Assembly: GCF_019097595.1 (NCBI RefSeq)
Contig: NC_080720.1
Coordinates: forward strand, 14,713,352 to 14,777,351
Length of the DNA: 64,000 nucleotides
Origin: Hemibagrus wyckioides
Taxonomy: Eukaryota > Chordata > Actinopteri > Siluriformes > Bagridae
Direction of reading: 5' to 3'
Both the position numbers and the translations under genes were made by a program. The number at the start of each line of letters is the position of its first letter. Within the stretch, counting starts at the first letter, position 1. Positions 12,391 through 25,424 of this stretch are shown here, one piece after another. Under the pieces are notes generated by a model. That model ran no database searches, was not told where the DNA came from, and worked only from the letters and a program-made list of their open reading frames with translations.

Positions 12391-14304
12391 GCTGCATTTT
12401 TGTGGTGTCTCAGTTGTGTGACAACTCATTGGAAGATAAAACATCGTTATATTGTGAGATTAATTGCTTGACAGTATGAGAAATTTTGTGAGATATCAAA
12501 AAAAAAAAATTCGCAGTTGCAGAAAAATACCTCACAATTACACAATAAAAAGTTGGTGAGTGATAAATATGAGATTCTCATTCCTAGCGAAAAATATCAT
12601 ATAATCACTAAAAAACAATCCCACAATGCACTGTGGTGTAATGTTGGTTCAGATGAAATCCTAATACTAATAAGGTTAATAAAATAATTCTAATATTCTT
12701 AGTAATTTATTTAAAACTGTTATTATTACACAATACAAAATAGCCTGTTTTAAAAGAGTGTACATAGTAGTTTACTTTTTTAATGATGTTTATAAAGTCA
12801 AAATAATTAACTTCCAATGATGAGATGAGTTTTGGCAGCCAGACAAAAAAAAAAAATAAAACGCTGGAAAAACTGCTGTACTTGCATGATTCAGCTTTTC
12901 AGACTGTGTTAGAACAGGAGAGTTTTTACTGCAGGCAATTTAAATCTTTGTTTCATTAGCAGGCGTGTGTTAACAGTACCATGTTGCACAACTCAGTACC
13001 ATGGAGAATTCCTTACTTTTCCTATCATAATATTAGTTAATCATTTCCCATTGTTCCTGAGCAAGTTACTTCATCCTAAGCCCTAAAGTTTGGACATATA
13101 ATGAAGCATACACAGTCACGTTTGAATAATTTTCCCCCCTCATTAATGAAGCACAGTGCCACGTGGTGCATACTCGACACCTCAGGGTCTATATGTGAAA
13201 TGGTGTCAGCACATAGCCCAGATTCCTGAGGTCTAAAGCAAACAGCAGCAGCATGTTTACACCTGGCTGGGCTTCCTCTAGGTGTGTGCACTCCGTCTCA
13301 GTTAACATTCACAGGAGAGGCCGGAAGGGAAAGAACACGAACGAGCCAATGGCGAGCAGCGAAAGAGCCCAAGGGATTAGTGGCAGGTTGTGTGGGTCAG
13401 ATGTCTGACCTTAAACAGACTTAAAATATGAATGAAAGCAGTAAACTGGTGCAACTCAGTGTGAGCCTGCTGGAATAAGCATTTTCTCTACGTGCTTTTT
13501 GCTTTAATGTAAGAGGAGATTCTCTCTTAGAGATTCATTTGGATTAAATCCGTGCTAATTAATCCGTGATAATGTCATTTAGCCCTAGGTTTTTTCGAAT
13601 CAGCCGATTATAAGAAACCTGCGATCCTTCCCTGGCACGGTTTACTGTCGCTACTGTCATGTGTGATGAGGGAATATTTTTTGCATTTTCTTTTTTTAGG
13701 TGGAAAACACCCCCATGCTGAGAACTCAAACTGGCGTCTCAGCTGGATGTCCTGCTCGCTTGGGGCTAAACACTGATCTCTGTAGAATTGCACCATGTTG
13801 AGTATTTCAAGTGTAACTACTCATCTCTTTTGACGATTAGCACTCCATAAACCTATCAGACATTTAGCATGGAAAAGCTCTGTGTGCCACTGTTATACAA
13901 TCTGTGGATTGATGCACCAGTTACGCTTGCGTAATAATTAGGTATTCACTGGCGCTCTGGGTTTAAGATGTAACCAAATGCTTAGCAGCAGGTGGGGGAA
14001 GAATGAGGTGAGAGAACACTGGCAGTTACTTGGTAGTCAGAGCAGGGTTTCCTCTGATGGAGAGTGACTGGACTCACTCGCTTTCACTGGGTTGCATCAG
14101 AACAACTGCGACTGACTGTTCTGTCACAATAATATATCTAAACACACAGCAGTGTTGAAACAGCTAAAATTCTTTTTGAGGTTTCTGCATCTGGGTACAA
14201 TTGCACAAAAAGAGTAGGTACTACATAGGTAGACACTGTACACTAGAAATCCTGAATTAATTGAACATATTCAGTTCACAGAGTGCAAATGAGATGTACT
14301 AGAT

Positions 14305-14600
14305 TTCTTCAATTTTTTTCAATTCAGTTTATTTGTATAGCGCTTTTAACAATGGACATTGTCTCAAAGCAGCTTTACAGACGTATAGAAACATGAAATA
14401 AAAATGATAAAGTTTAAAATTAAGTTACTATTTATCTCTAACATTTATTTCTAATGAGCAAGCCTGAGGTGATGTGAAAAACTCCCTGAGATGATATGAG
14501 GAAGAAACCTTGAGAGGAACCAGGCTCAGAAGCTTATTTGGGTGACACTTGACAGTAAATAATGTAAATGTAAATAATGTCCTTTCTACAACAGTTTATA
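14305..14600 (+). repeat. Dispersed repeat, TATAGCGCTTTTAACA family
   Basis: AATTCAGTTTATTTGTATAG CGCTTTTAACAATGGACATT then CTCAAAGCAGCTTTACAG, ACTCCCTGAGATGATATGAG and ACAGTAAATAATGTAAATG. Three more copies (28085, 30815, 40835) are all in the same orientation. A common fish repeat whose class I cannot settle. Confidence 0.82.
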
Positions 14601-15099
14601 GCCACGTGGAATTGTGCAGGGATATAATAGGTCAATGTAGTTTCTCAGTTCGCTATAGACTAAGCAGTAATTTGCTTCCTACCAAAGCCTTCACATGTTC
14701 ACTGATGAAGACCTAAGCATACAAGAGCATATGTACATAATTTATTCATACTCATATGATGTCAAAGATCAAGTGTGTTAAAGGAACAGCTTGTATTTGC
14801 ATTTGCATTTGCCAACTTCCACAAAACCTTCCATAAAAGGCAAAGATCTGAAGCTGAAGATGTCAAAACGATGACTAAACAGCTGAAAAAGCAATACACT
14901 AAGGGAAGAGTGTTTCTCAGAAATGCAGCTCAGCCAATGCAGTGTGTCGGCTCGGGCACAGACTGATGCTACTGCAGGTTCACATATACAGCGACTTCAT
15001 TATTTTCAAGATCATTAATTTTCACTGAGAGTTAGAGACTTCAGGTGACATGATTGACTGAAGCCATTGGTAATTAGATGTGGGTGTGTCCAGCAACAC

Positions 15100-15365
15100 A
15101 TCAGTTTTGTGCAGCGGTAGGAGTGAAGACAGTAGAATGCACGTGATCCCGTGACAAAGATCACACACTGCTTCTCCTTCATCTCCTATCATACGATGCA
15201 GATATACATTGCTGAATCTTATATACAAACACAAAATCGTTTTATTTTAGTGACAAGAATCTGATTTGGTGCTAAGTGGAATGCTAGTTGCTCCACCCAC
15301 TCATGAATGTTATTACTATGGCAACCAGTAGCATAAACGCCTACTTGCGACTTCATAGTACAGCG
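15100..15365 (+). repeat. Unnamed dispersed repeat, copy 1
   Basis: It shares with 19010-19262: CTTCATCTCCTAT, GATGC.GATATACA, AAGTGGAATGC..TTGCTCCACCCACT, AATGTTATTACTATGGCAACCAGTAG and CTTGCGACT. I do not recognise the family. It ends in TTATTACTATGGCAACCAGTAG, the best conserved part. Confidence 0.72.
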
Positions 15366-15755
15366 ACTGATGACATGCAGAGATAAATACAGTGGCATTT
15401 CTTTTGTCCTAATTGAATGGCCAGACATATTTACCCAAGTTTATGTCTTTACTATGGTTAGAATAACTTTCTTACAGATTAGTATAAAATAACAGATTTT
15501 CACAAAACTTTTATTCATATTGTGTATGCAAATGAAATTAACAGGCTATTTAAATGTTACATCATAATCCATATTGTCTCAAAATATATTCTTATTAAAT
15601 TAACACAAACCTAGGAGTTTTCATAGGATAGTTTTTTTTCTTTTACCCTGAACTTTTATCCATACCTTGTTTCTTGTGTACGTTTTTTTTTTTTTTTTGT
15701 TTGATAAATGAGTCTTATTGTTTGGTATGAAGTGTTGGAATGAGATAGGAGTAAG

Positions 15756-15789
15756 GGTGTGTGTGTGTGTGTATGTGTGTGTGTGTGTT
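15756..15789 (+). repeat. GT microsatellite
   Basis: A run of GT interrupted once by AT. A second GT run lies at 15875-15890. Confidence 0.95.
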
Positions 15790-17045
15790 CTGTCAGGATG
15801 TGATGTATGTGTCAGGGTATTAAGTGTTGCCCATAATACATAACTCATGCTGCTTGTGGAGTTGGATTTTAGGCTTGTGTGTGTGTGTGTCTTAGTGAGT
15901 ATTGATTCCTAAAGGTTATACAATATATTGAAGGCTGTAGTACGCTCAGCTCAAGAGCCCCTAATCATGTTTTATTGCACATTGTGCATCCTGACCACTT
16001 TTTAACACTGAATACACAGCTGTGTTTTGGTGTCTGTTTCATTAAATTACAAACAGCATTCTGGAGAAACTAGTCTTTTACTGTGTCCCCTCTAGAGGTC
16101 ACTTGTATATATGTCAGTGTATAGTAAGACATTTTGCAGTCGTGTTATTGTGTTACACAGCTGGGTGTAATATGTTGTGCTCATATTTTGTTGTTTGCTG
16201 CACTGATCCAGCACCACTATTGATTGTTGGGGATTAGAACTTGCTGTGATTTATCAACATGAAGCAGCTTTTGGGAAGCAGAAATAAATCAGCGTAGTTC
16301 ATGCTAAGCAAGCGAATACTAAATTATGTCAAGGCAAAGCAATAAAGTAGTTTAAAGGTGCTTGGTGAAATTTCTCTCAGAGGCCAAATAATAAACATTC
16401 AAATTTTATTTGTCATGTACACAACCATACACAGTACAACATGCAGTGAAATGCGGTGTTCAACTGACCAGGTCATAAAAAATAGACTCAAAATAGAATT
16501 AATATAAGCACACTGAGATTAAAATACTCTTGTGAAAGTGTCCTGGACGATATATATACACATTGTGCAGATTGTGATGCTTGATAAAGCAAGTGTCTCG
16601 ACCCCTGGTTTCCATTCTCAAAAAATCCTATGAAGAAGTTTTCATTTGTCAGCTAGTTTTGAGAAATACACTGATGTTTACTGAGAATATATTGTTATCA
16701 AAGGCAAACCTCAGTATGTAAGTTATGCTTGAAGGGAAGTAAGGAAGTAAGTACTGTGTTTACTCCAGGAATGAAGCACAAAGCAATAACAGTAGATTTT
16801 CTAGGTATTGAAATTACTGAAATGTCTCTATACATTGTAATGCAGAAGCATTTGGACAGACAGGTATGAGGGCGATGGAATTTATATCATGATGCTGGGT
16901 TTCTTTTGCGTTAAGATATTTATACGCAAGCATCCGATCCACATATCTTGCTTTTGCATAGGTTTTACGCCGGATGCTGGATGTTCTTCCTGATAAAATC
17001 TTCCTATCTGAGCTTGGGACCAACACTGAGAGTTACTAGGCAATA

Positions 17046-17515
17046 TACACCGATCAGGCATAACATTATGAGCACTGAGAGGTGACGTGAATAACACTGA
17101 TTATCTCCTCATCATGACACCTGTTAGTGGGTGGGCTATATTAGGCAGCAAGTGAACATTTTGTCCTCAAAGTTGATGTGGTAGAAGCAGGAAAAATGGA
17201 CAAGCGTAAGGATTTGAGCAAGTTTGACAAGGGCCAAATTGTGATGGCTAGACCACTGGATCAGAGCATCTCCAAAACTTCAGCTCTTGTGGGGTGTTCC
17301 CGGTCTGCAGTGGTCAGTATCTATCCAAAGTATCCTTTCCTTTAAGTCCTGTAAGTATAAAGGATCTGCTGCTAACTGCTTTTAGCACACCTTCAGGGAT
17401 CTAGCGGATAGTGGAGTCCATGCCTCAACGGGTGAGGGTTGTTGTGGTAGCAAAAGGGGGGCCAACAGAATATTAGGCTGCTGGTCATAATGTTATGCCT
17501 GATCAGTTTAGTGTA
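17046..17515 (+). mobile_element. Tc1-like relic, second family, internally deleted
   Basis: Ends TACACCGATCAGGCATAACA and ATGTTATGCCTGATCAG. It contains the start region encoding [20 protein letters not shown] and [15 protein letters not shown], then a deletion. It lies ~1 kb upstream of exon B. Confidence 0.88.
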
Positions 17516-18526
17516 TATAGTAAATGTAAATATATATATATATATACTGCAGCCCAAAACATTTGGTTATGTAATATTTTGCATAAGGAGTTTCACGATT
17601 AACATATGATTACACAGAACTCAGATTTTTCCAAGCCTGTCCTGCACATGTCTCTTTCACACAGTCAACCACAAGATGATTTTCTTAGGCACAAAGTCAA
17701 AGTGAACATCTGGACGTCAGCTAAATTCAACCATTTGTGGTCCTTCGATAGAGTTGAAACTAATTAGACACGAACCGGACATGACAGAGCGCCGTTATTA
17801 AAAAGAGAATGATGGAATATCAGGTCCTTTGTTTTAATCACTTCCTGCAGAAGTTTACTCCCACCTCCCCTGCTCCGACATGTTTGGGTGACTCATGATG
17901 TACGAGTGAGTCTTTGGCAGAGATTAATTAAAGGACCTGATTTGTTCTCTTGCTAAACATAAGGATGATTACATGAAAATAAACGACTGAGTGTTGGAAC
18001 TGGACGTGCTAGAGCTTTTGGGACATGCTGTTAACATAGGCGTATATCATGTCATGTCGTGTATACACACACGTGTTATTCTTAATAATGACAGGAATGA
18101 TAACAATAATAATGAATAGAGATGTAAACTGTACAGGACTGGTGGGAAATCAGGACTGTACAATAAAATGAATTTAAAAGTAAAAAATAAATAGTAAATA
18201 AATAAATGGAAAGAAAATGGGTATATTTGTATGTTTCTGGATAACAACACACAGCATTTTCACACATCCTGCCTTCTCATGGACAGTGCTGTGTTGGTGT
18301 ATGTGTACACTTTATTGATTTTGAACTGTTAGGGTTAGGCTCTTGTCCAGAAAATACAGCACACTAGTGGATAATGGAGTGAGACTGGTTCCAGCTCATT
18401 TAGCATTATATTTTCTTCACTGTCAATGTGTTTCTAACTTACTGTCGATGAGGACGTTCATAACAAATATACATTTTGTAACATTTCTTGTTTTTTTTTG
18501 TTTTTTTATTATTTGTTTCCTTCCAG

Positions 18527-18589
18527 AGCAAAGAAATTGGCATTCAGATGCATGAGGAGTTGGTGAAAGTGACAAATGAGCTATACACG
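18527..18589 (+). CDS. srgap3: srgap3 exon B (F-BAR domain, 63 nt)
   Basis: A 21-codon exon reading SKEIGIQMHEELVKVTNELY plus Thr (about residues 142-162). It lies between CCAG and GTGAGT and starts and ends in phase 0, so skipping it would keep the frame but remove about six helical turns from the F-BAR core. It is isolated by introns of ~10.2 kb on each side. Inverted transposon copies flank it (see findings). The acceptor has a long T-rich tract. Confidence 0.95.
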
Positions 18590-19009
18590 GTGAGTAATCG
18601 GTCTCTCCCACACCTCTATCCTGCTCTTTTATTTCCACAAGAGCTCACACATGCCACATTCTTCACCATGGCAACATGGCCTTTTGCTGTGCTGTCTGTC
18701 TGTTTGTATTCTTGTCCAGTCTTCAGTGAAGAAGGAGAACTTGCTTTCGAGTGACCTGTCTGACACGGACATGGCAGTCAGTGGCATAGAGATGATGATA
18801 TCTGTATGATTGATGGTAATGGTGGTAATATTTGCTGATGAAATTTGGTGGCATTTAGTGTCGTTCCTCTGCAGTTTCACTCTTCTGTTATGTTCAACAC
18901 CCATAGCCGTAAAGTGACATGAGCGACTGTATGAACAGAAGTGGGCGTGTTCAGTGATGTGACAAATTTGAGAACAGTTTAACTTTAAGGGAAATATGGA
19001 GCGAATTGG

Positions 19010-19262
19010 TGCAGTGACTGCTAACGGGAGTGAAGAGCACACACTTCTTCTCCTTTATCTCCTATAATATGATGCTTATATACACTGATATGATGCTTAT
19101 ATACACAAAAAAACAAATCTCTGTCCAGAATGTTACACCTTATTGTCAAGAAAACTGATTTGTCAAGTACAATATTGTTGTCAAGTGGAATACCCATTGC
19201 TCCACCCACTGATAAATGTTATTACTATGGCAACCAGTAGTAGGAATGTCTGCTGGCGACTG
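19010..19262 (+). repeat. Unnamed dispersed repeat, copy 2
   Basis: Direct-orientation partner of 15100-15365, 3.9 kb away with exon B in between. It contains an internal duplication (ATATGATGCTTATATACAC occurs twice). Confidence 0.72.
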
Positions 19263-19331
19263 CACAATTCAACCATAATAAAATCACTGCATGTATGAGA
19301 GTAGCTTTAATGTCTCCATCCCTAATCACAC

Positions 19332-19368
<37 letters not shown>

Positions 19369-19590
19369 TCTGTGTCTCTCACTCTCTGTGTCTCTGTCTC
19401 ACTCTGTCTGTCTCTCTCTCTCTTTCTGTGTTTCTCTGTCTCGCACTCTCTTTCTCTGTGTCTCTGTCTCTCTCTCTGTGTCTCTGTCTCCGTCTTACTG
19501 TGCCTCTGTCTCTCTCTCTCACTCTGTCTGTCTCTCACTCTATCTCTATCTCTCTCTCTTTCTGTGTCTCTATCTCTGTCTCTCTGTGTG

Positions 19591-19635
<45 letters not shown>

Positions 19636-19692
19636 CTCTCTCTCTCTCTCTCTCTCTCTCCCTGTCTCTTTCTCTTTCTCTCTGTTTTTCTC
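19332..19692 (+). repeat. CT-rich low-complexity tract (~360 bp)
   Basis: CTCT runs interspersed with TGTCTCTGT and TTTCTGTG units. A homopyrimidine-dominated strand. It creates three overlapping artefactual open frames rich in Leu and Ser. Confidence 0.96.
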
Positions 19693-20569
19693 CTTATCTC
19701 TACCTGGATGAGTTCCTTGCTATCTCAGCTTTTCTTTTCATTTCAGTAGTTAGATTGCTCAGCACTGATTCTGTATCAGACAGTAATCTCTGTCCACTTT
19801 CCCAAATTCCTCTGTGGATTAGAGCAGCTGCCTGACTGAAAACTTTACCCAGCTGTTTATTTGTTGCATAGTGAAAACCAGCTTGTAAATATTTGCTGTG
19901 TCCACCAACTCTCATTAGTTCTCATTAGTAGACAGTTTCAGTGAGGTAAAAAAAAAAAAAAGTTACAGCCCATGTCTTTTCCTAAAACATTTCCACATTT
20001 CCAGTGGTTCCACTGGACAAAACAAACCACTGGTCATAAACAAAACAAAACAACTTATTTCTTGAGTCATCCAAAAAAATAAACTAGATATGTCCAAAAT
20101 ATAATGAGTGAATAAATGAGCAAATGTATCAGCAACATGAATGTAAGAAAACATTTCTTTCAGCAGGTAAAACTTTTACTTGAGGTGAGTGTTTACACCC
20201 AGGAGACAGTGAATGCGCATCATAGGTTGGATCTTCCTTAGTACTTCCTTAGTGAAACATTGAGACGTATTTGCTTTTAAAATGCACAAAGTGTCCGTAT
20301 TGTGGAAGGTAAAGTTGTTGAATGCTATCTACAGCATTCTCAGCATGCGTCATTGCTCAGGAAGAAGAGGATGTTGTGAGAAGAAAGGTTTATGTATGTG
20401 TAAGGCTGGGTGTGTTATCTAGCAGGCTATTTACCTTTCTTGTTTGGCAAATGAATGCATGAGATTACAGTGCTATTCATCTGTTTAGGACACAGCTTGT
20501 ATTGTACTTTTGGTATTAAATGCCTTTTATACTCTATTTGTTGATGGTTGTTGACCATAACAACCATAT

Positions 20570-21020
20570 GTAGCTCTGCCTCAAAGTGTTACCATACATT
20601 TGGAAGCACACAAGTGTATAGAGTGTCTTTGTATGCAAGGTACCTTCATGGGAACTAAAAGATTCAAATATGTATTAGCACGACAATGCCCCTGGGCACA
20701 AAGCAGAGTCCATGAAGACATGGTTTGAATAGTGAAAGAACTCAAGTGTCCTGCACAGAGCCCTGACCTTAACCCACTCCTCACCTTTGGGATGAACTGG
20801 AACACCAAACCTCCTCAACACCTGACCTCACTAATGCTTTTGTAGCTGAACAAACACAAATCCCCACAGCCATGCTCCAAAATCTAATGGAAAGTCTTAT
20901 AGAAAGACTAGAGGTTATTATAACAGCAAAGGGAAGCTACATCTGGAGCAGAATGTCCCAAATGCACAGATGGATGTAACAGTCAGGTGTCCATGCACAT
21001 CTGGCCATGTAGTATATCAT
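20570..21020 (+). mobile_element. Tc1-like relic, 3' half
   Basis: Translation fragments HDNAPGHKAESMKTWF and PAQSPDLNP identify the last part of a DDE transposase, followed by ~100 bp ending in CATGCACATCTGGCCATGTAG, which looks like a terminal repeat. Frameshifts and stops are frequent. The 5' half is missing. Confidence 0.8.
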
Positions 21021-21625
21021 ATAATTTAAGATAAAATATGTGCTCCAGATGCTTGAGTTATCTGTGTATCCAGCCGCTTCTATTCACTGCAGCAAGCCAA
21101 GTGTTTTATCTGTTGGAAATGTATACACTTTCTGAAGAAAAGTTTGTTTTCTCCTGGAGGGAACATCCAAAATACTGTTTCATTTGGATATTCCTTTCAC
21201 AATAAATAAGAGCTAAAAACTATCTATATTCATTCCTTTTTTATGAGCTATCCCCTCCCCAACAAATTGTGAGGAGCCAGTCAGGCTACAGCGAAGTTTT
21301 TAGGATGAAGGACGAAACCAAAGAACCAGAAGTAAACCCACACAGTCTAATAGATGTGCCATTAGCATAGAAGGAATCAAGTCTGTCAGATCAAGTCTAT
21401 CAGATCAGTATTCTTGTGAGATTTTTACAATGTCATTGGTTTACATTAATACTGTGTGGATTGATCATGCCCACTCTGCGTCATTCAGTCTAGTCATTTA
21501 AAACTTGTTGAAAGTAGGTTTACTGTAAGCAATGATATCAGGTTTTGTTGAGAAATGTGTAAACTGTACATAATATTTTTTTTCTTATATCAAACTGACC
21601 ACATATTCCTTTGTTATAGAGAATA

Positions 21626-22085
21626 TACACTGATCAGGCATTACATTATGACCACCTGACTAATATTGTGTTGGTCCCCCTTTTGGTGCCAAAACTTCAT
21701 TAGATCCCTGAAAGTGTGCTGTGGTATCTGGCACCAGAATGTTAGCAGCAGATCCTTTAAAAGTTGCAAGTTGGGGCCTTCATGGATTGAACTTGTTTGT
21801 GCAGCAGATCCCACAGATTCTCGATTGTATTGAGATCTGAGGAATTTGGAGGCCAAGTCAACACGTCAAACTCATTGTTGTGCTCATCAAACCATTGGCC
21901 CTTGTCAAACTCGCTCAAATCCTTACACTTGCCCATTTTCCTGCTTCTAACACATGAACTTTGAGGGCAAAATGTTCACTTGCTGCCTAATATATCCCAC
22001 CCACTAACAGGTGCCATGATGAGGAGATAATCAGAGGTATTCACTTCACCTCTCAGTGGTCAATGTTTTATGCCTGATCAGTGTA
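21626..22085 (-). mobile_element. Tc1-like relic, second family, minus orientation
   Basis: Ends TACACTGATCAGGCATTACA and GCCTGATCAGTGTA. The 21895-22085 arm is a close reverse complement of 17046-17240. It is internally deleted and lies ~3 kb downstream of exon B. Confidence 0.88.
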
Positions 22086-22822
22086 GGTATTTTAAACCAG
22101 ACACATGCAAGCTGTGAACTAATATATCAATTAGGTCATTGTCATTTTGGATTTTTTGATTCATGGCTCCATAATTAAAAACAACAAAATGAAAGAACCA
22201 AATAATTGAATGTATATTAAAATAAATCACCCTCACATACAGCCCAAGTTACTGACTAGACCTCTTGCTGATGATGGAATTATGTGTAGAGAATAATTAA
22301 TGAGCCCTGAAGTGCTGAGAGACAGGATCTCCTTTCTTCAGAAACAGCTTCTTCCTAGTGCAGCAATAGATGTAGCACCTTGAGCTGTTTGGATAGTTCA
22401 TTTATTTCTCCGGTTCTGCTTGGTACATTTATCTTTAAGAGCCAAACAGATTTCCTGTGAGGTAACCCTGAAATTACAGAATGACCAATTAAGAGTTAGA
22501 AGTATTAGCATTTCTGTGCTATTGATGCTGCCCAGTCAGAGTCACGTCCCCGGCAACAGCACTTGTTATTATCTAGAAAGTGATTTAGGTGTTTTACTCA
22601 TTCTGGTCATGGACTGAATATACAATTACCTAAACGGTGGAACCTGAAAGCTTTGGGCTGTGGTACACTCAGCCAGCAGTGACTGGAATTGTAACAGAAA
22701 ACAGAGATGATGGACTGGTATCTTATCCTGGGTGTATTCCTGACTAGCATCCAGTGATCATAGGATAGACTTTGGATCCACAGCAGCCCTATCCAGGATA
22801 CAGCACTTACTGAAAATGAAAA

Positions 22823-23095
22823 GTGTGGCCTGGTGATGCAGTGGGTAGCTTTTCCACCTCACAGCTCCACTGTCCCCAGTACCAGTCTGAGCTAAGGTTA
22901 CTATCAGGATAGAATTCTGCATGTTCTATCGTTGGGGTTTCTTCAGGTTCCCTGGTTTCCTCAACCTGAAAACCACCCCTCGAAAAAAAAAACGTTGTGG
23001 ATTGGCTATGCTGAATTGCTCCTAGGTGTGTACAATTGTGTATTCGGGACACAGGCTCCAGTGTCACTGCCTCATGGAGCAATAATAAACAACAT
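22823..23095 (+). mobile_element. SINE-like relic
   Basis: GTGTGGCCTGGTGATGCAGT GGGTAGC resembles an A-box region. TTTCTTCAGGTTCCCTGGTT TCC and GGATTGGCTATGCTGAATTG follow the same order of blocks as the other SINEs, but it is diverged. Confidence 0.55.
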
Positions 23096-23446
23096 AAAAT
23101 GGTTTCTCAAGATATAAATGACTAAATAAATAAAAAAATAAATTAATTAAAATAATTAAATAAAATGGAGAAACAATTTTTCATACAAATGGAGTTTGTT
23201 GTTTATTGTGTAAAATATATAGCATTTATGTTATGCACACCTACATATACATTATGTAGCAACATGTCAATTTCAGAAATATTGGCACCCTGAAAGAGAA
23301 CCAAAAAAAAATTAAAAACCCTATACAAAGTATAGGAGAAGTCTTTTGTCTGACAAAATAATTCTCATAAGAAATCTTTTGGTAATAGTCTGGATGATAT
23401 TTAATACAATATTATCAATTAATATTTATAATAATACTTAATAATT

Positions 23447-23735
23447 TTTATTCATCCTTTATCCATTAGTCAGTGTTGCGATAGTTGAGGATGAGCTAAG
23501 ATTTCAGTCTGATTACAGCTTGCTCTCACACACACACACACGTAAAGCTTTTGCAATATTCTGAGCTATACTGACATGTTTAAGGGAGGTGAGAGGAAAC
23601 TGGAGAACTCAGAGGAAACTTGTGTGGTCATAAAGTGAACACATGAAACTACACAAAGTCAGTAACCCAAGCTGAGGTTTGAGCTGGGAACCTTGGAGCT
23701 GTTAGATGGCAGTGCTACTCGCCACCACTAATACA
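23447..23735 (-). mobile_element. SINE relic, minus strand
   Basis: The blocks run in reverse: CATCCTTTATCCATTAGTCA first, then CACACACACA, GAGGAAACTGGAGAACTC, TGAGCTGGGAACCTTGGAGC TGT and CAGTGCTACTCGCCACC. This is the complement of the A/B-box end. Confidence 0.6.
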
Positions 23736-24156
23736 AAATTATATTATGGTGGTATAATGCCACGCACAATCTGACATGAGAGGTTTCAGAGGTCTGCCAC
23801 TGTATCATACCAACATTTACATTACATCTACCATTAAATATGCAATTTTATATATTGCATAAATATGCAATATTTTAATAGCTTTGATCTTAGTATCATG
23901 CCTCAACTGAAATTGTTCATACTGTTGAAGTTGTTGTCTGTTGTAAAAGTCAAACAGCTCAAATCTGTGTTCACGCTGGAGCACTTCGCATTTTCTCATG
24001 CTTGAAAATGTGATTCTGCTGCTCGGTGACTGACAGACCTTTAGATCCAGCTAGCTCATAAACACACTTCCTTTTTTCTCCTTGGTAGTGGAAAACGAGT
24101 CAACATCCTCAGCTGTAGTGAATTGGCCTATTTTTCACGGTCTTCCATGCTGGAGT

Positions 24157-24182
24157 AATATATATATATATATATATATATA
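24157..24182 (+). repeat. TA microsatellite left of Tc1 copy 2
   Basis: A pure TA run ending exactly at the transposon terminus. Confidence 0.95.
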
Positions 24183-25424
24183 CACTATATTGCCAAAAGT
24201 ATTCGCTCACCTGCCTTGACTCGCATATGAACTTAAGTGACATCCCATTCCTAATCCATAGGGGTCAATATGACGTCGGTCCACCCTTTGCAGCTATAAC
24301 AGCTTCAACCCTTCTGGGAAGGCTGTCCACAAGGTTTAGGAGTGTGTTTATGGGAATTTTTCACCATTCTTCCAGAAGCGCATTTGTGAGGTCACACACT
24401 GATGTTGGACGAGAAGGCCTGGCTCTCAGTCTCCACTCTAATTCATCCCAAAGGTGTTCTATCGGGTTGAGGTCAGGACTCTGTGCAGGCCAGTCAAGTT
24501 CATCCACACCAGACTCTGTCATCCATGTCTTTATGGACCTTGCTTTGTGCACTGGTGCACAGTCATGTTGGAAGAGGAAGGGGCCAGCTCCAAACTGTTC
24601 CCACAAAGTTGGGAGCATGGAATTGTCCAAAATGTCTTGGTATGCTGAAGCATTCAGAGTTCCTTTCACTGGAACTAAGGGGCCAAGCCCAGCTCCTGAA
24701 AAACCCCACACCATAATCCCCCCTCCACCAAACTTTACACTTGGCACAATGCAGTCAGACAAGTACCGTTCTCCTGGCAACCGCCAAACCCAGACTCGTC
24801 CATCAGATTGCCAGATGGAGAAGCGCGATTCGTCACTCCAGAGAACGCGTCTCCACTGCTCTAGAGTCCAGTGGCGGCGTGCTTTACACCACTGCATCCG
24901 ACGCTTTGCATTGCACTTGGTGATGTATGGCTTGGATGCAGCTGCTCGGCCATGGAAACCCATTCCATGAAGCTCTCTGCGCACTGTTCTTGAGCTAATC
25001 TGAAGGCCACATGAAGTTTGGAGGTCTGTAGCGATTGACTCTGCAGAAAGTTGGCGACCTCTTCGCACTATGCGCCTCAGCATCCGCTGACCCCGCTTCG
25101 TCAGTTTACGTGGCCTACCACTTCGTGGCTGAGTTGCTGTCGTTCCCAAACACTTCCACGTTCTTATAATACAGCTGACAGTTGACTGTGGAATATTTAG
25201 GAGCGAGGAAATTTCACGACTGGATTTGTTGCACAGGTGGCATCCTATCACAGTTCCACGCTGGAATTCACTGAGCTCCTGAGAGCGACCCATTCTTTCA
25301 CAAATGTTTGTAAAAACAGTCTGCATGCCTAGGTGCTTGATTTTATACACCTGTGGCCATGGAAGTGATTGGAACACCTGATTCTGATTATTTGGATGGG
25401 TGAGCGAATACTTTTGGCAATATA

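Larger units (their letters stand above)
8343..18526 (+). other. srgap3: srgap3 intron A-B (10.2 kb)
   Basis: It contains an L2 fragment, SINEs, Tc1 copy 1, a 14305-14600 dispersed repeat, a 15100-15365 repeat, a GT microsatellite and a second-family Tc1 relic. Nothing is recognised in 9830-10530, 12640-14290, 15860-16390 or 17640-18500. 16395-16560 begins with ATTTGTCATGTACAC, a short dispersed fish repeat also seen near 55530. Confidence 0.7.

Noticed and set aside
19291..19835. Ser/Leu-rich open frames up to 152 codons
   Set aside because: Artefacts of the CT repeat, open in all three frames.
24227..24970. 247-codon plus-strand open frame antisense to Tc1 copy 2 (and its parallel at 37349-37855)
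   Set aside because: It is the antisense shadow of the transposase; the same frame recurs in each copy and shows no protein features of its own.
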